A stretch of DNA of 20,038 nucleotides from Paramacrobiotus richtersi (taxonomy: Eukaryota; Tardigrada; Eutardigrada; Parachela; Macrobiotidae): the NCBI GenBank assembly GCA_034698045.1, contig JAQGAU010001297.1, positions 1 through 20,038 of the forward strand. Direction: 5' to 3'. The notes beneath the pieces are model-generated. The model was not told the DNA's origin, did not search any database, and saw nothing but the letters and a program-made list of their open reading frames with translations. Shown piece by piece: positions 9,190-17,689 of the stretch; the stretch's first letter is position 1; each line of letters opens with the position of its first letter. The translations under genes were made by a program, and so were the position numbers.

Positions 9190-9640
9190 TGGCACCTGAG
9201 GATGGAACGCATGTGCTGATCCATTGACAGGTGCCATTACGCGAAATTCTCCTCTAAAGGATGACGACGGTGTCAACGCACCTTTCGAGGGTATACAAGA
9301 CTGCCTGAAGAGCGAATCGTGGACTGGTGATCAAAGGCAGGATGTGCGCGCCGTTTGAGTCCTTATCTAGCGACTTCTGCAGGATATGCGAAAGACTCGG
9401 AGCACGGACGGACCGGGACGGTTACTACTGGAAATCAACGGAAATGCATTAAGGAACCATGCCGGTGATGAAATGTATCTGCTTGAATGTCTTGCATTTT
9501 CTCACGCCGCTCGGGCACAACTACCGTAACATTGGGAGAGAGTGCCGTATGGGAAACGCTCTTACTATTTTCTTTTTGTCTTTTGTTTCATCACCTTTTT
9601 GTTAACCGTTTTCATCATTTTTATAATTTTTTCATCCATG
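9190..9640. repeat. diverged direct repeat, copy 1
   Basis: This copy begins around ACCTGAGGATGG and includes CAGGTGCCATTACGCGA (9228), GCGAATCGTGGAC and CGACTTCTGCAGGAT. It ends in a T-rich run with TCATCATTTTTATAATTTTT. The same landmarks in the same order recur about 585 bp downstream. By eye the two copies are roughly 70% identical with small indels. Function and origin are unknown. Confidence 0.65.
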
Positions 9641-9776
9641 TTGGTTTTTCTTTTAACCGATTCATTCCAGTTCCCGTTTTCTAAGTTTACATCGGCTGTG
9701 GCTGACTTTTCCCTTCCTGTACCAGTTGTTCTCTCTGCTGTTGTTCGCGTTTCTCGTTCTACTTTCAGAACATGCC

Positions 9777-10225
9777 TACCTGAGATTGGAGGTAACATGT
9801 GCTCATCCCTTGTCAGGTGCCATTACGCGAATGTTCCTCGAAAAGACGAGAGCGGTGTCAACAACTTGTTCGACGATCGATCCAAAACACTGCCAAAACG
9901 GCGAATCGTGGACCGATAATTCGAGGCGGGATGTTTGCGCCGCATGCAACTTTATCCAACGACTTCTGTAGGATGTGAAGGACTCCCGGCACGAACGGCT
10001 AACACCGGACATCAGCAGAAAGTATTTAGGGAACAATGCAGGCAATGAACTGTGTTTGATTCGATGCCTTGCATTTTTCTCCCGCTGCTTCGAGTACCGT
10101 TGAAAACCGCCGCAGGTGAAATGCTCCTACTGTTTCCTTTCTATCACCTTCTTTCATGTTATTTTGTTATTCTTTTCACCGTTTAATTTTGTTCCCGTTT
10201 TTCATCATTTTTTTATTCTGTTTCA
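9777..10225. repeat. diverged direct repeat, copy 2
   Basis: This is the partner of the repeat at 9190: ACCTGAGATTGG, CAGGTGCCATTACGCGA (9811), GCGAATCGTGGAC, CGACTTCTGTAGGAT, then a T-rich end with TTTTTCATCATTTTTTTATT. Neither copy keeps an uninterrupted reading frame across its length, which suggests an old duplicated transposon or non-coding repeat. Confidence 0.65.
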
Positions 10226-10595
10226 AGTGCAATGTTTTCCTTTGCTTTACCTATGAGTGCTGTATATGTGATAGATTGAATTGCCCGATTGATCATACAA
10301 CAGTTGCGTCCGTGTGCACTGGACGCCGGACGGCAGTCTTTATTCGTTGTTGCGGCAGTTTTTGTGTTTCTGATGTTGCACAGCAGCATATTTTTTATGA
10401 AACTTCGCTTTTCTTATGAACATCAATATCTGGGAAAAACTGACAGAAAACACAGAGTAAAATGCGATTCCAAAAACCTATCAATCGCTATACATGAGCG
10501 GTGCGCAAACCGGCAATCGGCATCGAAAGAACTAGAAACTGTGCAACCGGAAACAAAAAGAACAATTTCAGTTGCAAGTCAAACTGTTGTTGAAA
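10226..10595. other. downstream flank of the PEBP gene, no feature seen
   Basis: This stretch lies 3' of the PEBP stop codon on the - strand and should include its 3' UTR. No AATAAA hexamer was seen on the - strand in the first 150 bases after the stop. Confidence 0.3.
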
Positions 10596-12093
10596 TCAGG
10601 GTGCGGGGGGCGCCTCGTATTGGCACTCAAAAAAGTTACCGGCTGTCGGCACATCCAGTTTGAACGTGGTAGCGAAGGTGGCGATCTTGAATTTGGTCGG
10701 CGTGTCGGCTGCAGTTGGGGCGATGGCAGCAGGCTGCTTGTACAGCAGGATGACATAACGATGCTTTCCGGTGGCTTGTGGTGGTGTAGGTGGCGAGTAA
10801 TCCTTATTAGTTACTCCTCCCGCCACATTAGAGCCAGGAATGTTGACTACCAGCCAATGCAGATATTCACGGTCGGCTGGAGCGGTGCGGCTGGGAGCAT
10901 CCGGATCGACCATGCACAGCGTGTACAGGTCCGTGGCATTGGCTTCCCATGTCACTGTCGGCTTCGCTGCGAGCTGGCTGGGTTTCAGCTCATTGTCCAG
11001 ATCCGCGGAAGGTCCGGTCGCCCATTTGACGGTGAGAACTGCGGCCGGCGCGGTAGGGATGACATCCGGGACGACTTGGGCCTGGGTAAACTTCTGTGCT
11101 ACCACGCTTATTGTAGTGGGGGCAGTTGTCGTAGTGGTGGTGGTAGTGGTAGTTGTGGTGGTTGGTTTTCCTTCTGGGCCGTCGAAATCTGTCAATCACA
11201 AAGCAGACAGCACAACTTGTAAAGAATTACTTTGAGATGCCACCAATACGTGTCTGCGTTACTTCGCCGCTTGTCAAACGTCGTTTACCGCTACTTATGC
11301 AGTCTGTAAATATTATCAGTCTGAATTTTTAAGTTTTAGCATTACAGTAGAGCTTATCGCGGCACATCGTGACAACCGCAAATCAGCTCGGACATTATTA
11401 TTATTTCACTATAGTAGCCGAAATTCTAGTAAATGCCCTTATATATAACCGGTCAGAGTGCTGCTGACTGGCTATAAAAGTTTTTTTGAATTTTTTGAAT
11501 TTTAATCAAACAACTATTGGATTTTAGAATTGTTGTCGTGTCAACGTTGTTTTTGGGCTATTGCCAAATTATTAAATTTTGTAATGTTTTGGTTGATTTT
11601 CGAAATAGAAACTTGGATAAACTGCGAGGCATGCCGGCGTACCGGTATGGATTATAATAATTAGGCATTTACTGGAAGTTGTTTGACTACCGGCACAACA
11701 TCATACTTACAGGATAAAAATCATAGTCACAAAAAACTGTTCCTCGTTAAACTGAACAAATTACCTGGCCATTCGTATCCCAGCAGGAAGAATCCCTCGA
11801 TGATATCCTTGATCTTCATACACCGACACCCATCGTAGATACAAATCGCCAACTTCTTGCCTGGGCATGGCATGAACGGACAAAGAACTGCAAAACTGCA
11901 TATGAATAAGCGCCAAGTTTTAACGTTGCCGGTTTTAACTGGCTCATCACTTACAACAATGGGGATGGCGCTGATGGTGTGACGGAATGTGCGGATCATG
12001 TGGACGACCGTTTTTGTTTTTTGGATGTGGCGTAACAATGTTGATACACATAATTAACGCCAGGAGCCAGAACAAATAATTCAGATGCCGCAT
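10596..12093 (-). CDS. secreted PEBP-family protein with Cys-rich module and poly-Thr linker (3 exons)
   Basis: Exons on the - strand are 12093-11955, 11887-11765 and 11188-10596, giving 284 residues. Splice sites are TTGTT|gtaagt, tttgcag|TTC, GCCAG|gtaat and gacag|ATT. Both introns (67 and 576 nt) are phase 1, so the middle exon is a symmetric 1-1 module. Residues 1-20 are a signal peptide (MRHLNYLFWLLALIMCINIV). Residues 21-45 are rich in His and Pro. Residues 46-69 hold six Cys (46, 49, 54, 62, 67, 69). Residues 97-109 are 13 consecutive Thr. The PEBP domain runs from about 117 to 284, with PDVI, DPDAPSR at 182-188, YLHWLVVNIPG from 196, GKHRYVILLYKQ at 228-239 and AGNFFECQYE near the end. 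PEBP proteins bind anionic lipid head groups or act as protease/kinase regulators. The ligand pocket motifs look intact. Function here is inferred to be extracellular. Toxocara TES-26 is a known secreted Cys-module/PEBP protein, but its Cys module is a different type. Confidence 0.85.
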
Positions 12094-12687
12094 GGTGCGT
12101 TAAGTGTCACTGTCACAGAATCCAAAACTTGGCCCATATAGGTAGAGAAAATGCCGAATAATTCCCGGAAAAGTACTCCAACTTTTTTGATCAGGTTTTT
12201 TTTGACCATTAGCGACGCCTACTCAAATGTTAATATTGTCGGTAGAATCGTTAAACATTCAGTGCGCTCATTTTGGTAATTTGCTTGTAAGAAGCGCCAG
12301 ACGATTGCACTGTTTTCCCTGAGGCTTCGTTCGAATATCTTTGCGGAAAATTGTTATTAATTGACGAGATGCTAACAACATTGTGTCATACGCGGTGGGT
12401 CAATCAGTAGGAGGTCCGAACGCCGCATTCATGCCCTTGATCAGCATACCGCATTCTTCGCAGCAAACGGCATGCAGATGGGAAATTGCTTCATTCAAGT
12501 GAGACAGTGAGACGCGGAAATCATGAAGGAACATAATATTCTCGCCGAATCTCTGATCTACAGAAATATTTATTACCGCCTATTGTTACCGAATAAAAGG
12601 CGACCTAGTTCGCAACCTGAAGAGTTGGTTTCCGCATTACGGACTCATCTGCTGCTTTGTCGGCAGTCAGATTAAGCTTGTGTCAAA
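12094..12687. promoter_or_regulatory. shared intergenic region between divergent starts
   Basis: This 594-bp gap separates the PEBP start (12093, - strand) from the small ORF start (12688, + strand). A TATA-like CCTATATGG lies on the - strand about 45 bases before the PEBP ATG (near 12134-12142). An AATAAAAGG motif lies on the + strand at 12592-12600. Both are weak guesses without transcript evidence. Confidence 0.25.
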
Positions 12688-12879
12688 ATGATTTCGTCCG
12701 TACAGAGAATTGTTTACTGCATTGGTGCGATGTGTGTGCTTCTGTTGTTGAATAGCATTATTATTATAGCTCCGCCTCGTAATATTCGCTTGTTGCGCAA
12801 AGCGAGGGATACTAAAGCAAAATATGACGGAACATGTGAAACGGCTCACGTGCAATTAATTTACAAGTCAAAATACTAG
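12688..12879 (+). CDS. small membrane-anchored or secreted hypothetical protein
   Basis: The ORF encodes 63 residues. The start context is favourable (caaaATGA). Residues 7-28 form one strong hydrophobic segment (IVYCIGAMCVLLLLNSIIII) followed by a basic stretch (RNIRLLRKARDTKAK). This pattern fits a signal anchor of a type II membrane protein or an uncleaved signal peptide. The tail is short and has one Cys. It may be a complete micro-protein or the first exon of a longer gene, but no convincing downstream donor was found. No family is recognised. Confidence 0.35.
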   Translation: MISSVQRIVYCIGAMCVLLLLNSIIIIAPPRNIRLLRKARDTKAKYDGTCETAHVQLIYKSKY

Positions 12880-13239
12880 TACGGATACTACCACAGAATA
12901 CTGATCGTAATACTGCAACTGCAGCCGTGAGTTTGCGAAGAAGAAAGCTGATGGTTGTGGTTAAAACTCGAGAGCTGATTACTTTTTTCGTTAGAATGAC
13001 ATTGTCTATGAAGTGTCAAACTTGATTTAAACGGAACTAAACTTTTAGGTCATAAACTTTTGGAGAAATCGGGTGACCCACGTTCCGAATCCTTTTTAAA
13101 ACTAGGTAAGTGCACTCGCTGTTTGCGGGCACTGGTGGACCAAAGCGAGCAGAAAATCTACGCAGAGTTAATAGAAACAATATTTAACCGGCACGATAAA
13201 AATCTGGTCACGAGTGTATGACAGTGGCAGATACATTAC
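12880..13239. other. no feature recognised
   Basis: This is sequence between the small ORF and a LINE fragment. It has no long frame, repeat or RNA gene that I can support. Confidence 0.3.
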
Positions 13240-13500
13240 ATTGTTTCAGATCCCTCCAAAAAACGAAAGCATTTATGACCTTCGTCTCACAAAGAACTTG
13301 CAAAATTTTCGTCAAGGTTAGCCCACATGACTGTTCGGTCAGCAAATACACCTAAGTAGTTTATGTGTGGTTTTTCGGGAAGATGCAAATTGACCAGCAA
13401 TAGTGTACATGTCGGCACGTGCTGAAATCTTCCTCGAAAATCTCATGTGAACAGACTTTTCAGCCTTAAAAATCATCAGGTAGGTTTCGAAAGGTGTACT
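13240..13500 (-). pseudogene. LINE ORF2 fragment (RT/thumb region)
   Basis: The - strand reads AEKSVHMRFSRKISA (about 13470-13422) and, after a +1 shift, INYLGVFADRTVMWAN (about 13365-13318). These match in order the K-x-x-V-M-R-F-S-R-K and Y-L-G-V-x-x-D-R landmarks that follow the catalytic core in LINE RTs. A stop follows soon after. This is a short, frameshifted remnant, in opposite orientation to the LINE fragments at 243 and 14440. Confidence 0.55.
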
Positions 13501-13576
13501 ACCGAATCTATGTGTACTGCAGTAACGAATTTTAGACCGGGACTGTTTACTAATTGAATGAGTACTCTGTCGTTGG

Positions 13577-13930
13577 CTAAAACATACGCTTCAGCTCATA
13601 CAAATATACAGTTTTGTTGAATACAGAGGACGCGCCGTTTACTAATGTGTTATTACGCAATACTTCTGGTACCGTGACCGACGGATGGACAAAAGATACA
13701 GTTTGGTTGAATATAGAGGAAGGGCCCTCTGCTACTATGTTATTACGCAATACTTGCGGTACCGTGACAGACGTGACGGACAAATGAAAATATACAGTTT
13801 TGTTGAATATAGATGATGCGCCCTTTACTACTGTGTTATTACGCAATACTTCCGGTACCGTGACCGATGGACGGAAAAAAAACACTCTCATTGAATATAG
13901 AGGACCTTCGCTTCGCTTCGGTCGATTAAG
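13577..13930. repeat. minisatellite of three 90-96-bp units; - strand reads as a protein repeat
   Basis: Units start near 13606, 13696 and 13792, each with tacagttttgttgaatataga, then ttattacgcaatactt and ggtaccgtgac. A fourth partial unit ends in a TTCGCTTCGCTTCGGTCG tail (13905-13922). Unit lengths are multiples of three. The - strand (13891-13577) stays open for 104 codons with three copies of SVTVPxVLRNN...SSxFNxTV. No start context, signal peptide or splice sites support a real gene. Confidence 0.7.
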
Positions 13931-14439
13931 TCAGGCGACATAATAAGTCACACAGATGTAGGGAAAACATACGTCACGTTCGGAAACTGCAAATCTAGGA
14001 ACGTTAAGTAACCTAGTACATGTTCTTGAGTTACGAGACAAAGAAAGAAAGGGAACTGTAAATACCAGTACGGAAAAGATACATTTCATTTGAAACGTCA
14101 TCCTTATTCTTTCCTCTACTGACTAATGCTTCGGAGACTGCGGGTATTTTGTGCATTAATCGACAAGAAGGTGTCGCAACTTTGACCATCAGCGACCAGA
14201 AATCGACGTGCACGAACTGCGCAGTTAGCAGCGCTGGAATGCGACTCAAGGGCGTGGGTGAGTGCTGTCCCGCCTTGTCTCGAAACGGATTTTAAGGTGC
14301 TGTGGTACGCGTTTGCACTGGACCCCGACGTGTCTTACCGGTGGTGGAAAGCATGAGCGCGTTATTGAGCGCGCGCGCACGAGCGAACGGAGCCATTGAA
14401 ATCCAACGGTTATCACGGCCTCTCCTGGTGGTGTAATAA
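13931..14439. other. no gene recognised; probably 5' flank of the LINE fragment
   Basis: GC content rises from about 14250, with a GCGCGCGCGC run near 14370. This may be 5' sequence of the LINE that follows. No complete ORF is visible. Confidence 0.25.
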
Positions 14440-15060
14440 ATGCAGACGGAAAAGATCATTGCTCTCCGAAAGACTCATGCAATGTTCCGGCACATCCCTG
14501 CTGGTGCAAGACAAGCTTGCGCCGTAGACCTAACGAAAACCTTCAATGAGGCAGTGGATCTCAACAACGAGGAATGCTGGGCAAAATTATTGTTGTTTGC
14601 CCTTCCGTTTCTTCATGCACCCCCAGCAAAAGGAGCCAGAGGGCCGACTTTAGCAAGTTCTGTAAAGGCGAATTTTCGAGGTACTAGCGTGATTCCATCG
14701 AGTGTTCCTAGGAAGTCCTGGAAAATGCGTTACCTGGAGGAAAGCGTCAAAATCGCGGTTAACGCGAAATTACAGGACGTAGCTATTACTGGAGCAGTAA
14801 AAATCCTCACGTCGGAGGAAACAGTTGCCACACTGTCCGATGAAGTGGTAAAAACCTTGAAGGAGAAACATCCAGATCCACCAGCCGATGTGGATGAAAC
14901 GGTCTGTAGTCCCCAACATACGTTTGATGAAGCTACAGAAGATGAGATATTTGCTGCTCTGAAGTCGTTTCCCACAGGTTCTGGTGCTGGTCCAGATGGA
15001 CTCCGGCCGCAACACCTCAAAGAATTGGTCGAAATACCAGGGGAAACGGGAAAAAACCTA
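14440..15060 (+). pseudogene. LINE ORF2 fragment (pre-RT region and RT start), truncated by insertion
   Basis: One open frame of about 207 codons contains MFRHIPAGARQACA near the start, then ECWAKLLLFALPFL, then VKILTSEETVATLSDEV, LKEKHPDPPADV, and DEIFAALKSFPTGSGAGPDG followed by LRPQHLKELV. This order, ending in the GPDGLRPQHLK opening of the reverse transcriptase, is seen in widespread invertebrate LINE polyproteins. The frame runs directly into a foreign (TTTGTA)n tail at 15061, so the RT core, thumb and C-terminus are missing. The frame is intact up to there, making this the youngest-looking coding fragment among the LINEs here. Confidence 0.7.
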
Positions 15061-15105
15061 TTTGTATTTGTATTTATTTCGTAATCAGACAAACCCCTTT
15101 GTGGG
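15061..15105 (-). repeat. 3' tail of a retroelement copy (left part of a split copy)
   Basis: Read on the - strand this is the hairpin CCCACAAAGGGG, TTTGTCTG, ATTACGAAATAAATACAAAT and a short (AAATAC)n tail. It is the same 3' signature as at 5717-5750. The rest of this copy is found at 16254-16340, on the far side of the foldback element. Confidence 0.6.
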
Positions 15106-16253
15106 GGGCACTACGAAAACCTGGGTTTGGGATCTGGGACTGGACATGGTAGACTGGGATATGGTATGGTACTGGACCTGGGAAGCACTTCCGGTATGGT
15201 AACTGGTCGTTGGTATCTGGGACCTGTCGGTGCTAATGGGAACTGGTATCTGGTCGAAATGAGAGTAACAACTGCAAACTATTAGCGGTCGAGTCACTAT
15301 TCAGTCATTGCACGTTACTGCTTCTTACACATTGTACATTCGTGTTTGATATATTTTTTCGAGTCCTTTTGCTGCAGTGTTTTTTTATGCATGTAACAAA
15401 TTTAAATCGCAGATATTTACCATTCGTAATTTTTTATGAAAAAAATTTGAACAGGATAAGTCGCTGTTGGCGGGCATGAATGACCGAGGCGAAGGAAGTA
15501 CTGTTAAGGGCTATGACATCGGGAAAGTGTATAATACAGACTATATATTCCAGGACAGCACTTACGTTATGGCGTATAACGTGGGTTACTTGAGCTGCCG
15601 GATAGGATCGGAATTTTTGATTTCGCTAACAACAATGACCGGCCCAATGGCGGACGGACACCGAAAACCAGTCGAGTTGAGTATAGAGGGCCTTCGCTTC
15701 ACTTCGGTCGTTAATAACTACATATTATGCTGATTTTTGGAATATAAATATTCGTTATTGACCAACCGGCTGATCATGGTTAAAATACTTTAACGGCGGT
15801 ATTTTCTTCACTTTTTGTAGCAGGAATCAGTTCTAAGCAATGTTCCTGGCTATCAGTGCAAATGGCGAAAATGATCAATCGATCACTAAAAAACACTCCT
15901 TCGTAGTTATCATGCATAATTTTTTATGGAGAAAATTATGGACGGAAATAGCAGTGATTGAAATATTTCTACATTTATAGAAGAGCACTGCAACAAAAAG
16001 ATTCGAACAAATTATTTCAACTCATGAAATAAAAACGAATGTAAAAACAGCAATGCGTAACTGAATGTGAATCGCAAATGGTTTAGTTGCTACTCTGATT
16101 TCGACCAGATACCAGTTCCCATTTAGTGCCGACAGGTCCCAGATACCATCTACCAGCTACCATACCGGAAGTACTTCCCAGGTCCAGTACCATGTACCAT
16201 ATGCCAGTCCACCATGTCCAGTCCCAGATCCCAAACCCAGGTTTTCGTAGTAA
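15106..16253. mobile_element. non-autonomous foldback DNA transposon, long terminal inverted repeats
   Basis: About 350 bp at the left (15106-15455) is the imperfect reverse complement of the right (about 15905-16253). Shared landmarks include ACTACGAAAACCTGGGTTTG, GGTACTGGACCTGGGAAG, TTCCGGTATGGTA, CTGGGACCTGTCGG and CTGGTATCTGGTCGAAAT. The similarity weakens inward but persists (TTGCWGCAGTG, AATTTTTTATG). The 11-mer CCCTTTGTGGG lies directly on both sides (15095-15105 and 16254-16264) and looks like a target-site duplication. Long inverted ends plus a 9-11-bp duplication resemble Mutator-like or foldback elements, but no transposase was recognised. The roughly 450-bp centre holds an 88-codon ORF of unknown nature. 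Confidence 0.75.
15467..15733 (+). CDS. unrecognised ORF in the centre of the foldback element
   Basis: The ORF has 88 codons, starting MAGMNDRGEGSTVKGYD and ending with a TGA in the AT-rich core. The composition is not obviously random, but I see no transposase catalytic motif, zinc finger or membrane segment. Its 3' part (15678-15714) is DNA-homologous to the end of the 13.6-kb minisatellite. It could be a remnant of captured or transposon coding sequence, or chance. Confidence 0.2.
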   Translation: MAGMNDRGEGSTVKGYDIGKVYNTDYIFQDSTYVMAYNVGYLSCRIGSEFLISLTTMTGPMADGHRKPVELSIEGLRFTSVVNNYILC

Positions 16254-16340
16254 CCCTTTGTGGGACACACCAAGGCCGATTGCATACTGCAAAATTCACA
16301 AGAATTTTAAAATTGCAAATCTAAAAATCGCAAAAGTCTG
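16254..16340 (-). repeat. 5' part of the split retroelement copy
   Basis: On the - strand this reads TTTTTAGATTTGCAA, then TTCTTGTGAATTTTGCAGTA, TGCAATCGGCCTTGG and CCCACAAAGGG. The order matches the 97-bp copy at 5815-5717 (TTTTTAGAT, TTCTTGTGATTTTG, TAGTATGCAATCGG). Together with 15061-15105 it forms one copy interrupted by the foldback element. Confidence 0.6.
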
Positions 16341-17458
16341 GGAAAAGAGATCGCTAGGCAAACTCTGATACAGTAATCGCATCCGTTGGCTAAACATATT
16401 TTCTGCATTAACACAGCTATACTGTAATAAACAAAGTTAATCACCACATGAATGTATTGGTAAATCTTATGGTAGTGACATATGGAATTATTTGTCCCAT
16501 ATGGGATATATAGTGAACAAATAAGGTATATCAACGTTTGTTTTCCGGGGACCACGACTGGCACTCCCTAATGGAAGCATGCTGGCACCGTATACGTATT
16601 AAACTGCCGAACCTATATATTACTTTTATTATAGCGCTGCAGTAGCGAAACTCTTTAGAAGAGACTTCATTGGCTATTGGAAATTTTTGTATTTTTCCAA
16701 TTTTATAATTTTTTTGGTGGACTTTTAAATTAGGAATTTAGATTAAAGTTAGTCAAGGTGGGAAGAATAAATCATCCATACACTTAAGAACGGGGTTCAA
16801 CAGTCAGACAATTACAGTGCGGTATTGTAAGCAGCAACTGAATGCGGTAATTAATAGTCTGTTGTTATAATGTTATTCGGGGTGTAGCGCAGAAATGGCA
16901 CAGACAATGTTGGTTATTCTTACAGGAGTTATATCAACGAAAAACCGAATTGATTAGTATATACATAATTTTTAGAAGTGCTATGAATTTTATTGAGGCT
17001 ATTGTTGATGCATGATTTCGCACTGTCCACGATATTCTCATGCTAGACATCTGATCACTTTTGGTTTCTTACATGCAGCAACTGACATGAATGCAGAGAT
17101 TACAGTATCGTCTCGTGAGCCATTCTCCGCACGCAGAATCGAGACAGATGACGTTTGTCACTTGTCCAGTATTTATTAGTAAAGCAAGATCTGTTAGCAT
17201 TAACAAGGCTACATATTTGTATTCAACGGTATTAAAACGAACTTCGGGCAAGTTAATGCGTGCATAACGCTTGTATTATGCACGCTTGTTGATTACAGTC
17301 ATTATGTTTCTACTTGTATGCTCGGATGATGTGACGCAAGACTCTAGACTCATTGTACCGGTACAAACTGCACGGTATGTTTTCCGGTGGTTAAGGGTTA
17401 CAGTTGCTCGGGTCTGCTTGGCATGGGTCTGTTGATCCGCCTCTCTTGCGTCTCACGA
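16341..17458. other. AT-rich intergenic DNA, no gene seen
   Basis: No frame with family resemblance, no LINE continuation and no repeat was recognised. The rest of the LINE truncated at 15060 is not visible here. Confidence 0.35.
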
Positions 17459-17689
17459 CTAGAGGAACGTCACGGCCGACCACGAAACCTTCACTGTTGA
17501 TGTTGCGCTACCAAACGGAAGTATGTTAATTAGTGTCGCATCCACGTTTTTAAAATAATGATTTCTCATACACACCGGCAAGCTATCGGCCATAGTATCC
17601 ACTCTTTCCGGGGCATCCGGCGCAGTCGCTAACACTATACAGCCAACCAGGAAAGCAATACTGAACAGAAACAACTTGTTCGACATCAT
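17459..17689 (-). CDS. short secreted hypothetical protein, or first exon of one
   Basis: The ORF encodes 76 residues. The N-terminus is a good signal peptide (MMSNKLFLFSIAFLVGCIVL, cleavage likely near A21-T22). The remainder has one Cys after the leader and ends FGSATSTVKVSWSAVTFL. The segment FKNVDATLINILPFG followed by STVKVSW faintly resembles the opening of a PEBP domain (compare PDVIPTAPAAVLTVKW in the gene at 10596-12093). No DPDAP box is found downstream. It may be a stand-alone small secreted protein, a first exon using AAG|GTTTCG as a weak donor, or a truncated PEBP paralogue. Confidence 0.4.
   Translation of the reverse strand: MMSNKLFLFSIAFLVGCIVLATAPDAPERVDTMADSLPVCMRNHYFKNVDATLINILPFGSATSTVKVSWSAVTFL

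Noticed and set aside
9542-9919. + strand ORF with very hydrophobic N-terminus (FLFVFCFITFLLTVFIIFII)
   Set aside because: The hydrophobicity comes from a T-rich low-complexity run between the two direct repeats. There is no start context or family match, and the frame spans a repeat boundary.
10572-11222. Long + strand ORF (216 codons) and another at 10840-11235
   Set aside because: They are antisense to the PEBP exon. The PEBP frame carries recognised family boxes and matching splice sites, so these are shadows.
13600-13900. CRISPR-like array
   Set aside because: There are only three long units with no alternation of short identical repeats and unique spacers, and the context is eukaryotic. 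It is a minisatellite.
14730-15092. - strand ORFs of 120 and 81 codons
   Set aside because: They are antisense to the LINE ORF2 fragment, which has recognised landmarks on the + strand.
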